This document shows, in pieces, positions 12,100 through 22,209 of a stretch of 64,000 nt of DNA (position 1 is the stretch's first letter; each line of letters begins with the position of its first letter). Both the position numbers and the translations under genes were made by a program. A model generated the notes under the pieces. It did not search any database and was not told where the DNA came from. It saw only the letters and a program-made list of their open reading frames with translations. The stretch comes from Hermatobates lingyangjiaoensis (Eukaryota > Arthropoda > Insecta > Hemiptera > Hermatobatidae), in assembly GCA_026182355.1 (NCBI GenBank), contig JAPFBL010000068.1, positions 6,513,001 through 6,577,000 on the forward strand, given 5' to 3'.

Positions 12100-15000
12100 G
12101 ATTTCTTAATGTCGTTTAAACGTTGCAGATATGTAGACTCAGTGGAACCTTATTTATAATGCCTGAATCTACATTGATGATCAATTTTATTCTAGTTATT
12201 AGTTGGAATAACAGTGCATGTTAGGAGGATTGCTACTGTTACAACGATTCAATCTTTCCATGACTACATAAAATACCATGTATTTTAACTGATAATTACA
12301 TCTGTAGGTTATGCAAACTCTTCATTAAGAAATGAACTATTCATTAACTGAGATTCTTTAGTAAGTTGTGTTACCCATTCCTACATATGTTTAATTTAAT
12401 ATAAGTTAAGTGTTGTATTATTTGATTTTGTTTTGCAATCAATTTACATGTCGCATATTTTGACAAATCTTAGTGTCAGACATGTAGTTATCAATATGAT
12501 TAAGAATTCTATGGTTTCTGGGTGATATAAAGTGTGGGAAAGATAAAACTTTGTATTTTACTAAAAAAAGATTACAAATTTTAAGCCACTTCTCCGGCTA
12601 TTCAAAAAAACTAAATTTCATATCACGTATCATCTTACTATGAATATTTCTTGAATTTACACTATTAGAAGATAATTGCTACACCAGAAATGACAACTAT
12701 TAGTTTCCATCCCAAGTGATGTGTAGGACTGCTCTAGAATAAATATTACAATTTTCTCATACCTTAGCAAATGCATATAGCCAAATTAAAATAAATGAAG
12801 ATATTTAATTAACTAGCTATGCTTTTTAAACTGTTTTAACGAGTTTAGTATTAATAGTACACAATCCACAGATTAAAATAAAATCATAACACAGCTGTTT
12901 GTTGACTAGTTCGATATTATTATGTTCACTCATATGATGTTTGTGTGTTAAGCCCCTATCCTTTTCTATGTACACATTCTACGTGACTTTAATTCCTAAT
13001 TCTAAATTTTGTATATATCTTTTGGATGCATTTTATTCATAATATTAAGAGAGCATAAAGCACAAGTTTCTACTAGCACTTCTTTAATGAATAGAAATGA
13101 TCACGAGGCCTACTGTACTAGATTTTCTTTAACCGATAATAATCTACAAAATGTATGTTTATTGAAGAAGGAGTAGCTAATATTTTAAATTTCGGTGAAA
13201 ACAGACTTCCATCAGCTTAAAAGATCTCCGTTCCTACGAAATCTTTTCTTTCTTCGAATCAACCAGATTAGTTGATTTTCTAAATTTATATTCCAAATAT
13301 GTGACAGGAAGTAAGAACAAATAGCATTGAACTGCACCTACACTGATAACAATCGAACAAATGAAATTGATTTGAAACTAGAAGCCGGCCGCTTAGAGGG
13401 AGTTTTAAATGAGATTATAACAATGTGCTTCTAAAGCCACCGATACTATTTCAATTGTTCCGTCTATGAAACTTAACTACCAAGAAGTAATGATATTTTG
13501 CAGCACTAGCAATGCTTCATACGTGATCATAATGTTATGGTACGGCTTCTGTTGTAATGTATAGCGTAAAGTAAAGCATTGGATTAATCAGGTCACTCGA
13601 CTAATTATGTCTGAACTGGATATACAATTTATGTGAACTTGATATACACAATGCCTTATAATACTCCAAAACTAAAGTTGTTTAAAACAATGTTTAAGTA
13701 ACTTATGTACATTATTATTTTACGAGAAAATTATTTTTACATTTCCATTATGTCTTACTATAGTTAATCTAGGGTCCAATAGAACGTTATTTAGAATTTT
13801 TTACTAGGTATTATATAGTTTGTCAAAGTTACTTGTACTGCTCATACTACATATGCTTGTTACACAGTATGCGTAGTTGTGTATTTAAATAAAAATAATA
13901 AAAAAAGGTACGAGTATTATATCAGAACTATAATTAGTATTATTATTATTAGAATTATATTATTATTTAGTATTAGTATTATTAGTATCGGTTAAGAAAC
14001 GAACCAAACTTTCCTCAACTAGAAGAGCAATGGAAATGAAATTTATAAAATTCTTCAGTTCAAAAGTAAATGTGGTTGCTTTTTGCTAATATATCGCCGA
14101 CTATTAAAAGCATTGTATTCTAAACTTATATGTCAATATAATAACGAACACAAATCAGTATGAATAAAAATAAAGTAAATGCTCTATTAAGGAATAATCA
14201 ATAAAAATATTTTCTTTTAATTTCCTCCTAATGAATGCATGGTACTATTGGAATAATATGCATTACCATAACTACTTTTATAAAGAAAAAAATATAACAT
14301 TTAGAAGTATTGGGAGTATTGGAAGTGGAGTTTTATAAACCTTTCAGTGCCTTCTCTACAGTAATAATTTTAAATAATTTTGAAAAGATGACATCATTAA
14401 AAGTACCTTTTTTGAAGGAGAGTTGTTGTTATATTTTTTTAAGGTCCGCAGAGAATTAATAGCGCTGGAACATAATTTTATATAACGAATCCTATATTAC
14501 TGTAACTTTAAAATTATTTTAAAGTATTAAGTAGTACTTATTCATTCTTTCTGTAGTAATACATATTCAAATAAACAAACATTTGATTTTAGAATGTTCA
14601 ATTTTTAATGTTTAAATATGTATCCATATTTATATGCAAATGTTCACTCAGGTATCTACGGACTGGTTAGTTTTTATCATTTGTAATTAAGTTGAATATT
14701 CAGAATGAAACAACCATTTGATTTCCCTTCCTAATAGGATCCTTATCTGTTAATATGGTTTCTGCACCAATAGATCTGATCGGGGCCTAGGAGACGATCA
14801 TGAAAAGTAATCATCCACAGTTATTTCTTGATTTCCTGTGTTCATATGAAAATAAAAGGAAAAAATATTTCAAAATACGATGCGTTCGTGGGAGAAGAAT
14901 AAGATGCTCTGATATCTTATCAGAAACAGAAGGTTAATGTTTTGGTAATTTAAAATAACGACATATTAATGTTATAAAATTAAAGCACAAAATCATTATC

Positions 15001-15880
15001 GTAGATTATAGGTCAACCACCATATTAAAAATAATGTCCTTCTTTTATAATAAACAAAATTAAACTGGAACATAATGTATTGAAAGTAGTTATTTTTTTA
15101 CTTCACTATCAATAAAGTATAGTGATAATGAAAAGATTTGATCATGAGCCCTTTTATGACTTTTTTTAATGATATCTGTTAAGTTATTTTATTGGGTTAA
15201 GATATTTTATTTTAAAATTACATTACCCAAGAGGCGTTATGGTTCTTTTATGTATCCCGAAAATATTTTTTGACGTCAAATGATTCATTAAATAACAATG
15301 AAATTTTGCCAAAAAATTGAATAGCAAATTAAAAATTTACAAAAAAGGCTTCCTGAAACTTCAATTATCACAAAGAGCAATTAGCTACAATAACTCAATA
15401 TTCTTCTTTGACTAACGGAGCACTCTCTGTATTTGTCAGATTTACTTACATTTATTTACACTCTTTATATTGATTTGGCAATTTTTTTTTCAAGTGATTT
15501 GACTATTTTATACTGAATATTTGAAGTACAATAGTCACTTTAGATTGCACTAGATCAATGTTTCCAAGTAGTTAACAGCTTTTACATTCTAACATCTATG
15601 AGTGTTACTTCTAAAATAAAGATAAATATATGTTGTTTTATTATTAAATACAGTATTTCTCCTAATTACATTGAAATCATTATAAAATAATCATTTTTCA
15701 AAATGTATAATTATTTACTGAAACGTGGACCTTAAATCCTTCATGATATAAATAATTAATTCAAAGGACTATGTAAGCAAATTGATGGATATATTGCGAT
15801 TAAAATAAAACAAATAAATCTGGAATGGAATGATTATTTTAATTGGGAATAATAATTCATGCCAGTGTCATGCAAATGGG
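12100..15880. other. No gene seen; AT-rich DNA
   Basis: No coding-quality frame. An impure (ATT)n stretch lies at about 13930-13988. A GGCCGGC-containing patch near 13385 is too short to interpret. Confidence 0.5.
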
Positions 15881-15898
15881 AATAATAATAATAATAAT

Positions 15899-15944
<46 letters not shown>
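15881..15944. repeat. (AAT)n followed by (TA)n
   Basis: About 20 bp of AAT triplets run directly into about 40 bp of TA. It lies next to the left end of a fold-back PLE module. Confidence 0.95.
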
Positions 15945-15947
<3 letters not shown>

Positions 15948-15978
15948 TAATAATCAAAATAACACTTGATATAATAGA

Positions 15979-16124
15979 TGGATTAATTTACCACAATGAA
16001 AACAATTTTTGAAACAATGCTCTAAGGCCTTTCGTTAACACATCGTCACTTGCTCTCTAACGATGTGTTAACGAAAGGCCTTAGAGCATTGTTTCAAAAA
16101 TTGTTTTCATTGTGGTAAATTAAT

Positions 16125-16127
<3 letters not shown>
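15979..16127. mobile_element. Fold-back pair of PLE family B ends
   Basis: Two arms of about 68 bp, from TGGATTAATTTACCACAATG to the hammerhead-like core, are inverted around a 13-nt centre. The same sequence forms the 3' end of the endonuclease-bearing element at 18.8 kb, so this is a head-to-head pair of PLE terminal sequences. (TA)n lies immediately to the right and within 35 bp to the left. It carries no coding sequence. Confidence 0.85.
16052..16087 (+). ncRNA. Hammerhead-like motif, family B (right arm)
   Basis: GCUCU precedes the core CUAACGA (G5 changed to A). Then come one extra U, a GU/AC mini stem II, GAAA, the palindrome AGGCCU, U17, and AGAGC pairing back to GCUCU. The left arm (about 16019-16053, minus) carries the partner copy, which has lost its stem I strand. 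Confidence 0.55.

Positions 16128-16162
<35 letters not shown>
16127..16162. repeat. (TA)n microsatellite between two PLE modules
   Basis: About 18 TA units exactly separating the fold-back module on the left from the 22-bp-TIR module on the right. Confidence 0.95.
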
Positions 16163-16165
<3 letters not shown>

Positions 16166-16192
16166 TAACTCACCACAAATTAGAGAAGATAG

Positions 16193-16232
16193 TCGCTCTA
16201 AGGCCTTTCGTTTTCACGTCGTCAGAGAGCAA
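16193..16232 (-). ncRNA. Best-preserved hammerhead-like motif, family B
   Basis: On the minus strand: UUGCUCU, the intact core CUGACGA, one extra C, stem II GU/AC with a GAAA loop, then GAAA, the palindrome AGGCCU, U17, and AGAGCGA. The last pairs over seven positions with UUGCUCU, forming helix I. All canonical core positions are present except the extra nucleotide after A9. It lies 3' of the endonuclease remnant, where PLE terminal repeats are expected. Confidence 0.7.
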
Positions 16233-16254
16233 GTGAATACAAGTTGTAAGCAGG

Positions 16255-16421
16255 TTATGAATTTTGATTTAAAGAAGGAGTAAGATTGGCATCATTGACA
16301 GTATTTTTCCCTATAACTGTTGAAATAGTCTTGATTTGTTTGATAATTCCTTCAATTAGAAATTCATCTAATTTAAAAAGGCCTGGACTAGTGTTACTAA
16401 TTTGTGTTACTACTTTTCTAA
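16255..16421 (-). pseudogene. PLE GIY-YIG endonuclease, C-terminal remnant
   Basis: The frame ending at TAA (16255-16257) reads ISNTSPGLFKLDEFLIEG and continues IIKQIKTIST. It aligns with the C-terminus of the endonuclease at 18.9-19.3 kb (GLYKLDEVLISGIIKQM). In PLEs this domain follows the reverse transcriptase and nicks the target for primed reverse transcription. The GIY-YIG catalytic part is missing, so this is a 5'-truncated, non-functional copy. About 50 codons are open, with no frameshift inside. Confidence 0.85.
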
Positions 16422-16470
16422 TTTGTGGTGAGTTACCTGAATATTTATATCACGTGTTATTGTGACAATT

Positions 16471-16472
<2 letters not shown>

Positions 16473-16503
<31 letters not shown>
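16473..16503. repeat. (TA)n microsatellite
   Basis: About 15 TA units just right of the 16.2-16.4 kb PLE fragment. Confidence 0.95.
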
Positions 16504-16509
<6 letters not shown>

Positions 16510-17905
16510 GTTTAATAAAATGGTGGTTATTGAAGTTCAAAACTGGTTAAAGGTAGAAGCGTTGAAATATTTAGTCAGGCATTAAAAATATTGATAGATC
16601 TTTTCAAAACTATTTTGCATACTAAAGTGTACATTTTGTTATTTTTTTTAAATAATGCTAGCTTTGAATGAAGGATATTATGTTGAATTTTTTCCTCTTT
16701 TGATCCTAAGATAGAGTCCCTTTAAAAAAAGTACTACTTTTGCAAACACTTTGTGTCGAAATTTTTTGAATGGATTACTTGGAATTATTTTTTAGTTTAT
16801 AAGCTTGTCATTAGTGTGGTTGCCAAAGTAAGCTGTAAGTAATATTATCAAAAAAATGTACTATCTATTATCATGAGGTTAGCCCAAGAGAAATTAGCGC
16901 GGTTGGTGAATGGATTCCTTGTAATTATATCAGTCACGGTTTTTCTTTGCAATACATTTACTCAACTAATAAAGAACAAGGTTCACCGTTCACCAGAGAC
17001 CTAGATTTAACGTGGCTAACTCATCGTGCTTGACGAATCAAATTAGCGAATACACATAGAGAAAAGAGTGCCAGATCTTTTAGAATTAGTATAATGTTAC
17101 TGCGCCACATACGTGAAGGGAGATATAATCAATGTCGCAACATTAAAGTAAGGCAGTGGACTTGTCGAAGGACACGTTGCGCTTAGGGACAGAGTTCCTA
17201 GGAGTCTGTCAAATATTATCTCATTGTTCAACCTTTGCTTATATTTGTCATTTTATAATTTTTATTTCTAAATTATTAATGACTTATTGGTCCTAACAGT
17301 TCACCGTGAATTAGTTAACACTTAAAGCTGAGATTTTAATAAAGTGACAATTTTTATACTTAGACAAAAACATAAATGTATCTGTAGGAAATATTTTATA
17401 CGGTATATGGTTTATCCGGTATAATTAAAAATTAATAACTCTATGTTTAATGCTATTTCTGAAAATAAAACCACACTTTCTAAAAATGTGATTCACATCA
17501 CTTTGTAGCAAACATATAATATTTAAAAAAATCTATAACAATAAGAGAACTCTATCCCAAATTTAAATCCGTGCTTGTAGAAACAAAATAATTCCATACA
17601 TATTCATAATGAAGAGCAAATTGATATTATTCATTGTTAATAAATCAATTAATTGATCATTAGTGATAGTGATATAATCATGTACTTTTATAGCAAAGGT
17701 ACTTTAAACTTTCAACAAGACTCTCTCTCTAGGATATTATTTAATCTAAATATGGTTACCGAAATATAAAAAAAAAAATAATAAAAGTATGTCTTTGATT
17801 GAAACAAATAATATTTAGTAAATTCTCCTTAAGCTAATACAAGTTGAAAAAGTAAACATTATATTCCATCAAATGCAAACATGTTCAACTTTACAAATTG
17901 CTTTT
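16504..17905. other. No gene seen
   Basis: AT-rich DNA. The stretch 16860-17200 is GC-richer with no assignable function; no A/B-box pair or long frame was found. Confidence 0.4.
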
Positions 17906-17907
17906 GA

Positions 17908-18069
17908 TGGGATAAAAGAAGATTGGATCAAACAATCGCTGAATCAGTAGGCCTGATTCACTTTGATGCTTCAACTGGGGAGCTTAATCCGTTCACGGAA
18001 ATCAATTTCAATTTGATCGAACTTTGTTCACTTCAGCAAGCTCTAGTCAGCTTACTGAGAGAAGCTTAA
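17908..18069 (+). CDS. Coding-like segment, possible terminal exon, unrecognised
   Basis: A 53-codon frame from just after a TGA to TAA (18067-18069), containing ESVGLIHFDASTGELNPF and ending in a Leu/Gln/Ser-rich helix-like tail. Composition (D, E, G, T, S, A balanced) and GC content exceed the surroundings. There is no ATG, so if real it is an exon; AG dinucleotides near 17915-17920 could be acceptors. No family is recognised. A TE-derived fragment is the main alternative. Confidence 0.3.
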   Translation, partial: WDKRRLDQTIAESVGLIHFDASTGELNPFTEINFNLIELCSLQQALVSLLREA

Positions 18070-18438
18070 TCTTCTACAAAGGTTTAATCTACATTGTATG
18101 TATCGCTATCACACTTTAGTTTATTTTTTCTCTGTAAATAACCACTCTCTTTTAATTGTCTTATTCCTTCTTCATTGAATTCGTTAAGACTTGATTGCCC
18201 TTATGGTAAAATTCATTAAACCGACGAATGTTCGATGAGTCGCTCAAACTTTATCATGACCAATAGTCAGTAGAAAATTCAATATTCTAAAATAAACTAT
18301 ATAATTAATAATTAATTAGTCCTACAACAAATGAAGACCTTAATTTTAATCTAACAGTTATCGAACAATTTTTTTTTCTCAATATAATTTGCTTAGCTAT
18401 ATACCCAACATTTAATAAACTACTCTTTTATTATGGTG

Positions 18439-18439
<1 letters not shown>

Positions 18440-18474
<35 letters not shown>
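18440..18474. repeat. (TA)n microsatellite
   Basis: About 17 TA units directly bordering the module at 18475-18650. Confidence 0.95.
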
Positions 18475-18477
<3 letters not shown>

Positions 18478-18650
18478 TTACCTAGGGCGGCCAGCAGAGT
18501 GCGTGCGTGTTCGTCGCATTCGACCGCCCGCTCAGTTGGCTTCAGCTACTCAAAGGGACTACTTCTGCCCGATGACGAGGAATATCGAAAATCGTTGCGA
18601 GTCTTTTTTGTGTGTGTTTTTATCTGTTTTTCGCTTTTCTTTGTGAACTA
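18475..18650 (+). mobile_element. GC-rich PLE-like terminal module, family G
   Basis: A GC-rich segment (GGGCGGCCAGCAGAG near its left end) between (TA)n and a short TA run. It carries the hammerhead-like motif at 18566-18605 and a downstream T/G-rich tail. It resembles the segments at 25.9-26.1 and 27.60-27.75 kb in order and partly in sequence. The 96-residue frame across it (18433-18723) is translated microsatellite plus this module and is not a gene. Confidence 0.5.
18566..18605 (+). ncRNA. Hammerhead-like motif, family G
   Basis: Core-like CCGAUGA (U4 changed to C), one extra C, a short GA/UC stem II, GAAA, then AUCG with a possible cleavage AUC. Stem I pairing is unclear. It is weaker than families A and B. 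Confidence 0.35.
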
Positions 18651-18656
18651 TATATA

Positions 18657-18765
18657 TATTCAGACCACAATAAGAAATAGGAAAAATAGACTAAGATCTT
18701 TCAACCGTAACAAGCTCTCTTAGTCATAGTCAAAAACCCATGTTGTTTCATGTGTTTATTATGAA

Positions 18766-18771
<6 letters not shown>
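18657..18771 (-). mobile_element. Short (TA)n-bounded unit of family A, hammerhead only
   Basis: About 115 bp, from ACCACAATAAGAAATAGG to the (TA)n at 18772, with TA-rich DNA on both sides. It contains only the family A hammerhead-like motif and no coding sequence. The unit at 42540-42648 has the same content, order and length. It resembles the small non-autonomous ribozyme-bearing retroelements known from animals. Confidence 0.6.
18689..18731 (-). ncRNA. Hammerhead-like motif, family A, core mutated
   Basis: Stem I (GACU with AGUC), GAAA and the palindrome AGAUCU are intact, but the core reads AUGACUA and stem II is damaged. It is expected to be inactive. Confidence 0.5.

Positions 18772-18802
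<31 letters not shown>
18772..18802. repeat. (TA)n shared border of family A and family B elements
   Basis: About 15 TA units. The family A unit ends on its left and the 3' end of the endonuclease-bearing PLE starts on its right. Confidence 0.95.
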
Positions 18803-18804
<2 letters not shown>

Positions 18805-18841
18805 ATTAATTTACCACAATGAAAACAATTTTTGAAACAAT

Positions 18842-18877
18842 GCTCTAAAGCCTTTCGTTAACACATCGTCAGAGAGC
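18842..18877 (-). ncRNA. Hammerhead-like motif downstream of the PLE endonuclease
   Basis: GCUCU, intact core CUGACGA, one extra U, GU/AC mini stem II, GAAA, AGGCUU (one change from the family palindrome AGGCCU), then AGAGC pairing with GCUCU. It sits 34 bp past the endonuclease stop codon, linking this RNA motif to the PLE. Confidence 0.65.
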
Positions 18878-18910
18878 AAGTGAACTAAAAAAAAAAACAA
18901 TGAATACTTG

Positions 18911-19262
18911 TTAACTTGGCTGATTGAAATTTTCAGAATTGATGGCAACCCTGAATGTGTTTAATGATGAAGTCTTCATCTGTTTAATTATCCCACTAAT
19001 CAAAACTTCATCTAATTTGTAGAGTCCTAGACTATTGTTCATCAACTTCTCATAAAAGTTCTTTATGAGCGCACTTTCCACGATATTTCTTCTTCTTTCT
19101 GAAGACACATATATTAATTCATTTGCTTCATTCCAGTTAATCACATGATTACTGTTTCTTATGTGCATGAAGAAGGCACTCTTTTCGTCCTCTCTTCTGA
19201 TGGAATATTTGTGCTGTTTTATCCTTGTAAGAAGACCTTTGCTTGTCTGTCCAATGTAAGAC
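18911..19262 (-). CDS. Penelope-like GIY-YIG endonuclease domain, 5'-truncated
   Basis: This is the best-preserved coding sequence in the window. It starts in the second half of the GIY-YIG motif (YIGQTSKGLLTRIKQHKYS), followed by SAFFMHIRNSNHVINW, SERRRNIVESALIKNF with the conserved Glu of the family, and GLYKLDEVLISGIIKQM near the C-terminus. About 117 residues are open to the TAA at 18911-18913. The first tyrosine strand (GIY) is replaced by translated (TA)n, so the apparent Met start in the microsatellite is artificial. In PLEs this domain is fused C-terminal to the reverse transcriptase and nicks target DNA in the nucleus. Related remnants lie at 16.3, 19.6 and 25.0 kb. Confidence 0.9.
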
Positions 19263-19290
19263 ATATATATTATATATATATATATATATA
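19263..19290. repeat. (TA)n between two PLE copies
   Basis: It borders the truncated 5' side of the 18.8-19.26 kb element and the 3' end of the next, older PLE copy. Confidence 0.95.
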
Positions 19291-19380
19291 ACCACAATTA
19301 AACACTTGATGGAAATTAATGGAACAAAAAGTTACAAGGATGAAGTAAAACGCGGCAAGCCTTAAATGGAAGAAATATAT

Positions 19381-19414
19381 GCCTCAGGCCTTTCACACTC
19401 TGTCTTCAGAGAGC
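19381..19414 (-). ncRNA. Hammerhead-like motif, family C, probably inactive
   Basis: GCUCU, CUGAAGA, an extra C, then GAAA and AGGCCU. The cleavage-site base after the palindrome is G and the AGAGC strand has become GAGGC, so helix I is broken. The order matches family B. Confidence 0.5.
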
Positions 19415-19509
19415 GAATACAAATTTAATACAAAAGAGGTCAGAACAATGATACAGAGAAGCAAAAGGGAAGCTTTAAAAAGAACAATTAAAAAAACATA
19501 ATGGATAAT

Positions 19510-19820
19510 GATATTATTCAATATTATTCATTATCATAATGTCTCATTATTAATTTGCACGTAACTAAGAGATCCAATTTGTTTCATAATAATCCTTATT
19601 TAAAAATTCATCTAACTTAGGTCAAACAGTTTCAACTGTTTGTTTCAACATCCGAAGAAAGAAAAATTAGTTCCTATGCATCCTCCCATTTTACTACATT
19701 ATTCCTATTCTCATATGTTGAAAAAAAAGCGCTCAGCTCTTCTTATCTTCCAACAGCATATCTATGTAGTTCCACACGAATAACAATGTTTTTCTGTTTA
19801 CCTAACATATGATGAACCAG
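19510..19820 (-). pseudogene. PLE GIY-YIG endonuclease, frameshifted remnant
   Basis: Pieces in different frames match the intact copy in order. NVVKWEDA, a stop, then ELIFLSSD corresponds to NHVINWNEANELIYVSSE. PKLDEFLN then, after a frameshift, IIMKQIGSL corresponds to LYKLDEVLISGIIKQM. At least one stop and one frameshift are visible. It is a relic of the same protein family. Confidence 0.75.
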
Positions 19821-19835
19821 GATCCTTACAAGAAA

Positions 19836-19891
19836 TTTGGAGTGACCTGTACTCAACTTTATTATAAGTAAACATAATAACAAACATCTTG
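19836..19891. repeat. Dispersed repeat, copy 1
   Basis: Contains GGAGTGACCTGTACTCAACT followed by TATTATAAGTAAAC. Close copies lie at 20323-20385 and 32202-32260. Element type unknown. Confidence 0.6.
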
Positions 19892-21720
19892 GGTATATAT
19901 AGTATATAAGTCCCATTTAGACATAATATAAACGGCTAAATGGGAGATGTTTATTAGTCTTCTATTCTTGGAGGTAGTGATTGATCCACTTATACAAGAA
20001 TACTTTGATGTGATGAGTCTTAATATTTCGTTAGCAAACTCTGACTAGTGGTGATGCTACTTTCATATTAGTTTCCTATTTACGACTCATTAATATGAGG
20101 CAACAAATGTACTATCAAACTATACATATTTACAGATTTCATTGACATATGTACAAGTTTTTACTATTCATTGACAGATGAATATTCAGAATTTTAGTAA
20201 TACCCATCAGACATAACTTCAGACTTCAGACAAAGAGAGTAGGTGATACGTTTTAATGAAAAACAGAACTTCCCTTATACACATACTAAACTTCCAAGCA
20301 TAATCTTGTAATAATATCTGAGAAAAATCTGGAGTGACCTTACTCAACTTTACTAAAAGTAAACTTAACATCAATCTTCTTGACAACTTGAAGAAGTAGC
20401 TTACAATTAGTATTCGTTTTGTAATGCAGAACGGAATACAATTCCTCTTACTTCACTATTATCCAAAGATAATATGATTCGTAAAGACAAGGAAATTTAC
20501 ATCTGATTTTATATTTTATTAAAGGGTGCAACAATATAGATTGCTGGTACATTTTGTTTGCTAAATCTAATATACCATAGAAAGCATGAAAAATTATATT
20601 TTTCATTGGCGTTTATTTTTTAAATATAAGAATTTCATCCATCTTAATTTTGATATTAAGTCATTAAATCAATTCAAATTTTGTAATTAAACCTCTAAAT
20701 CTCAATTTTCTTTTAGTTAATTTAGTTAAAAAATTTCCAACTCAATGTAAACAATGTAGGAAGTCTAAAAAAATCTGAGGTTTTTTTCAAAACACATAAC
20801 ATTATTTTTGTAAAAAAAAAAGTCTACCAAAACCATGTAAGCATTTTAAATTAGCAAAACATTAACCTTCTATTTGTCGGAGCATCACTTTCTTCTCTCA
20901 TCAAACGTATCGTATGCATTTTCCTTTTATTTTATTGGCATATAGTATATTTGAACACACTTTTACGTATGTCTACACAAACTTTAGGATACACATCCAC
21001 GCACCACACACGTTCCTACCACCCACACATACATTGGAAAACATCTTTCGAAAAACGTCATACAACTATTTTGGGGGGTCTCTAAATACGTAAATCCTTC
21101 AAAATCTCGAGATAGAATTTTTTTACGATCATAATACTTAACTAACATTAAAGTAAAAATTCGGTGTTACTAAGAGAAACCTGGTATGGGATGGTAAAGT
21201 ATATTGAAATTATTACTGAAGATATCTCACTAAGGGCACTGTTATCAATTAGGGAAATTAAGTTGTCAACAAACAATAAATGTGATCAGAATGAAATGTT
21301 TGTGGACGACGGTTTTAAAAGTACCTCATAAACTGGTAATTGAGAACGAAATGATTTATGAAGGCATCAGTAGAGACGTTATGCACTGTCATGATAATAA
21401 AAGAACTGATTATTAATCCTAATAGTAGCATTCTCTTCAAAGATATTAAGGAAAGTAAAATTAAAAATTTTACATATTTTATAAATATAGCATACATGTA
21501 AATATGTATTTATGAGAGTGAGTTGTATGCGACACATATTATTTGGCTAAAGAATCTCTCTTGATAATCCTTCTTTCATGTTAGGAAATCGAGTTTTTAT
21601 GACGAGCCCCGCTGAGGAAACTATTATGATGAATCAATGATAAAGAGAGCTAATTTATAAACACATGGTGTAGTGGGTATCCTGGAATTCCAGAAGTTTT
21701 AACAACTTCTTGAAGTAATA
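19892..21720. other. No gene seen apart from a repeat copy
   Basis: AT-rich. The frame at 21315-21497 is hydrophobic low-complexity and unsupported. The second copy of the dispersed repeat lies at 20323-20385. Confidence 0.45.
20323..20385. repeat. Dispersed repeat, copy 2
   Basis: CTGGAGTGACCTTACTCAAC, then ACTAAAAGTAAAC and CTTCTTGACAA. Same order as the copies at 19.84 and 32.2 kb. Confidence 0.6.
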
Positions 21721-21721
21721 A

Positions 21722-21868
21722 GCAGTTCAGTCTGTATCTAGTGCTGCATCACTAGATGAATTGGTTGCACGATTTGAGCAGAATCGTGTCCTTCATCAGA
21801 TTGATGGACCACTGCTTTCGTCTGTGGACATGCTTTCTAATTTAGTTTTTGACATTTCACTGAATTAA
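21722..21868 (+). CDS. Coding-like segment, possible terminal exon, unrecognised
   Basis: 48 codons open between two stops upstream and TAA (21866-21868). It contains SLDELVARFEQNRVLHQIDG and ends FDISLN. The AG at 21729-21730 could serve as an acceptor. Residue mix and local GC are clearly coding-like. No family is recognised. It could be a host terminal exon or a piece of a transposon protein. The similarly built segment at 17.9 kb is on the same strand but also ends in a stop, so the two are not consecutive exons. Confidence 0.33.
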   Translation, partial: AVQSVSSAASLDELVARFEQNRVLHQIDGPLLSSVDMLSNLVFDISLN

Positions 21869-22033
21869 TGAAAGAGTGAAATTGTTATGTTTGAACATTT
21901 GAGAAAAAACCTTAAAGATTTGAAGGTATTTTTTTTAACAGGAAATCAGAATTGTTCCAGTAAATAAAATACTGCTGTTCTATCACTGCGGAAATTCATA
22001 TGTAAAATATATATATATTTTACAATATTTATT

Positions 22034-22038
<5 letters not shown>

Positions 22039-22078
<40 letters not shown>
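22039..22078. repeat. (TA)n microsatellite
   Basis: About 20 TA units bordering the module at 22079-22203. Confidence 0.95.
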
Positions 22079-22080
<2 letters not shown>

Positions 22081-22096
22081 CCAGATGGCTTTCGTC

Positions 22097-22163
22097 TTCT
22101 CGCCACTCAATTTCCTTTTTCTGAGGGCGACCGTTAAAAGAGCCAAAATATTGAATGCGAGTC
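22097..22163 (+). ncRNA. Hammerhead-like motif, family F-like
   Basis: Core CUGAGGG (A9 changed to G), extra C, stem II with GACCG on one side, an AAAA in place of GAAA, then the AUAU palindrome and U, then GAA. CUCGC upstream (about 22099) can pair with GCGAG downstream. It sits between (TA)n at 22039 and a short TA run at 22204. Confidence 0.4.
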
Positions 22164-22209
22164 CTAATTTCAATTCTTCATACGTGTTTATCAAATTTTT
22201 TAAATATAT

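Larger units (their letters stand above)
16163..16438 (-). mobile_element. PLE family B fragment bounded by perfect 22-bp inverted repeats
   Basis: AGGTAACTCACCACAAATTA at 16163 is repeated exactly inverted up to 16438, 22 bp in full. Inside, on the minus strand, lie the C-terminus of a GIY-YIG endonuclease and, downstream of it, a hammerhead-like motif. (TA)n tracts lie directly left and about 35 bp to the right. It looks like a 5'-truncated PLE insertion whose truncation point abuts an inverted copy of its own end. Confidence 0.8.
18803..19262 (-). mobile_element. 5'-truncated Penelope-like element, family B
   Basis: Minus-strand order is: endonuclease domain, TAA stop, a short A-rich 3' UTR, a hammerhead-like motif, then the conserved end TGGATTAATTTACC running into (TA)n. 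The 5' side is cut inside the endonuclease, exactly where another (TA)n begins (19263). The reverse transcriptase is absent. Both borders being (TA)n suggests insertion into, or priming on, TA repeats. Confidence 0.88.
19291..19832 (-). mobile_element. Older, decayed Penelope-like element (family C)
   Basis: Starts at the (TA)n with ACCACAATTAAACACTTGAT, then has a hammerhead-like motif and, upstream on the minus strand, a degraded endonuclease. Its right limit is near 19832, where a dispersed repeat begins. It has the same orientation and layout as its left neighbour but is much more eroded. Confidence 0.7.

Noticed and set aside
18433..18723. 96-residue plus-strand frame beginning in (TA)n
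   Set aside because: It is translated microsatellite joined to a PLE-like terminal module; the residues match no protein and the region is explained by family G and A elements.
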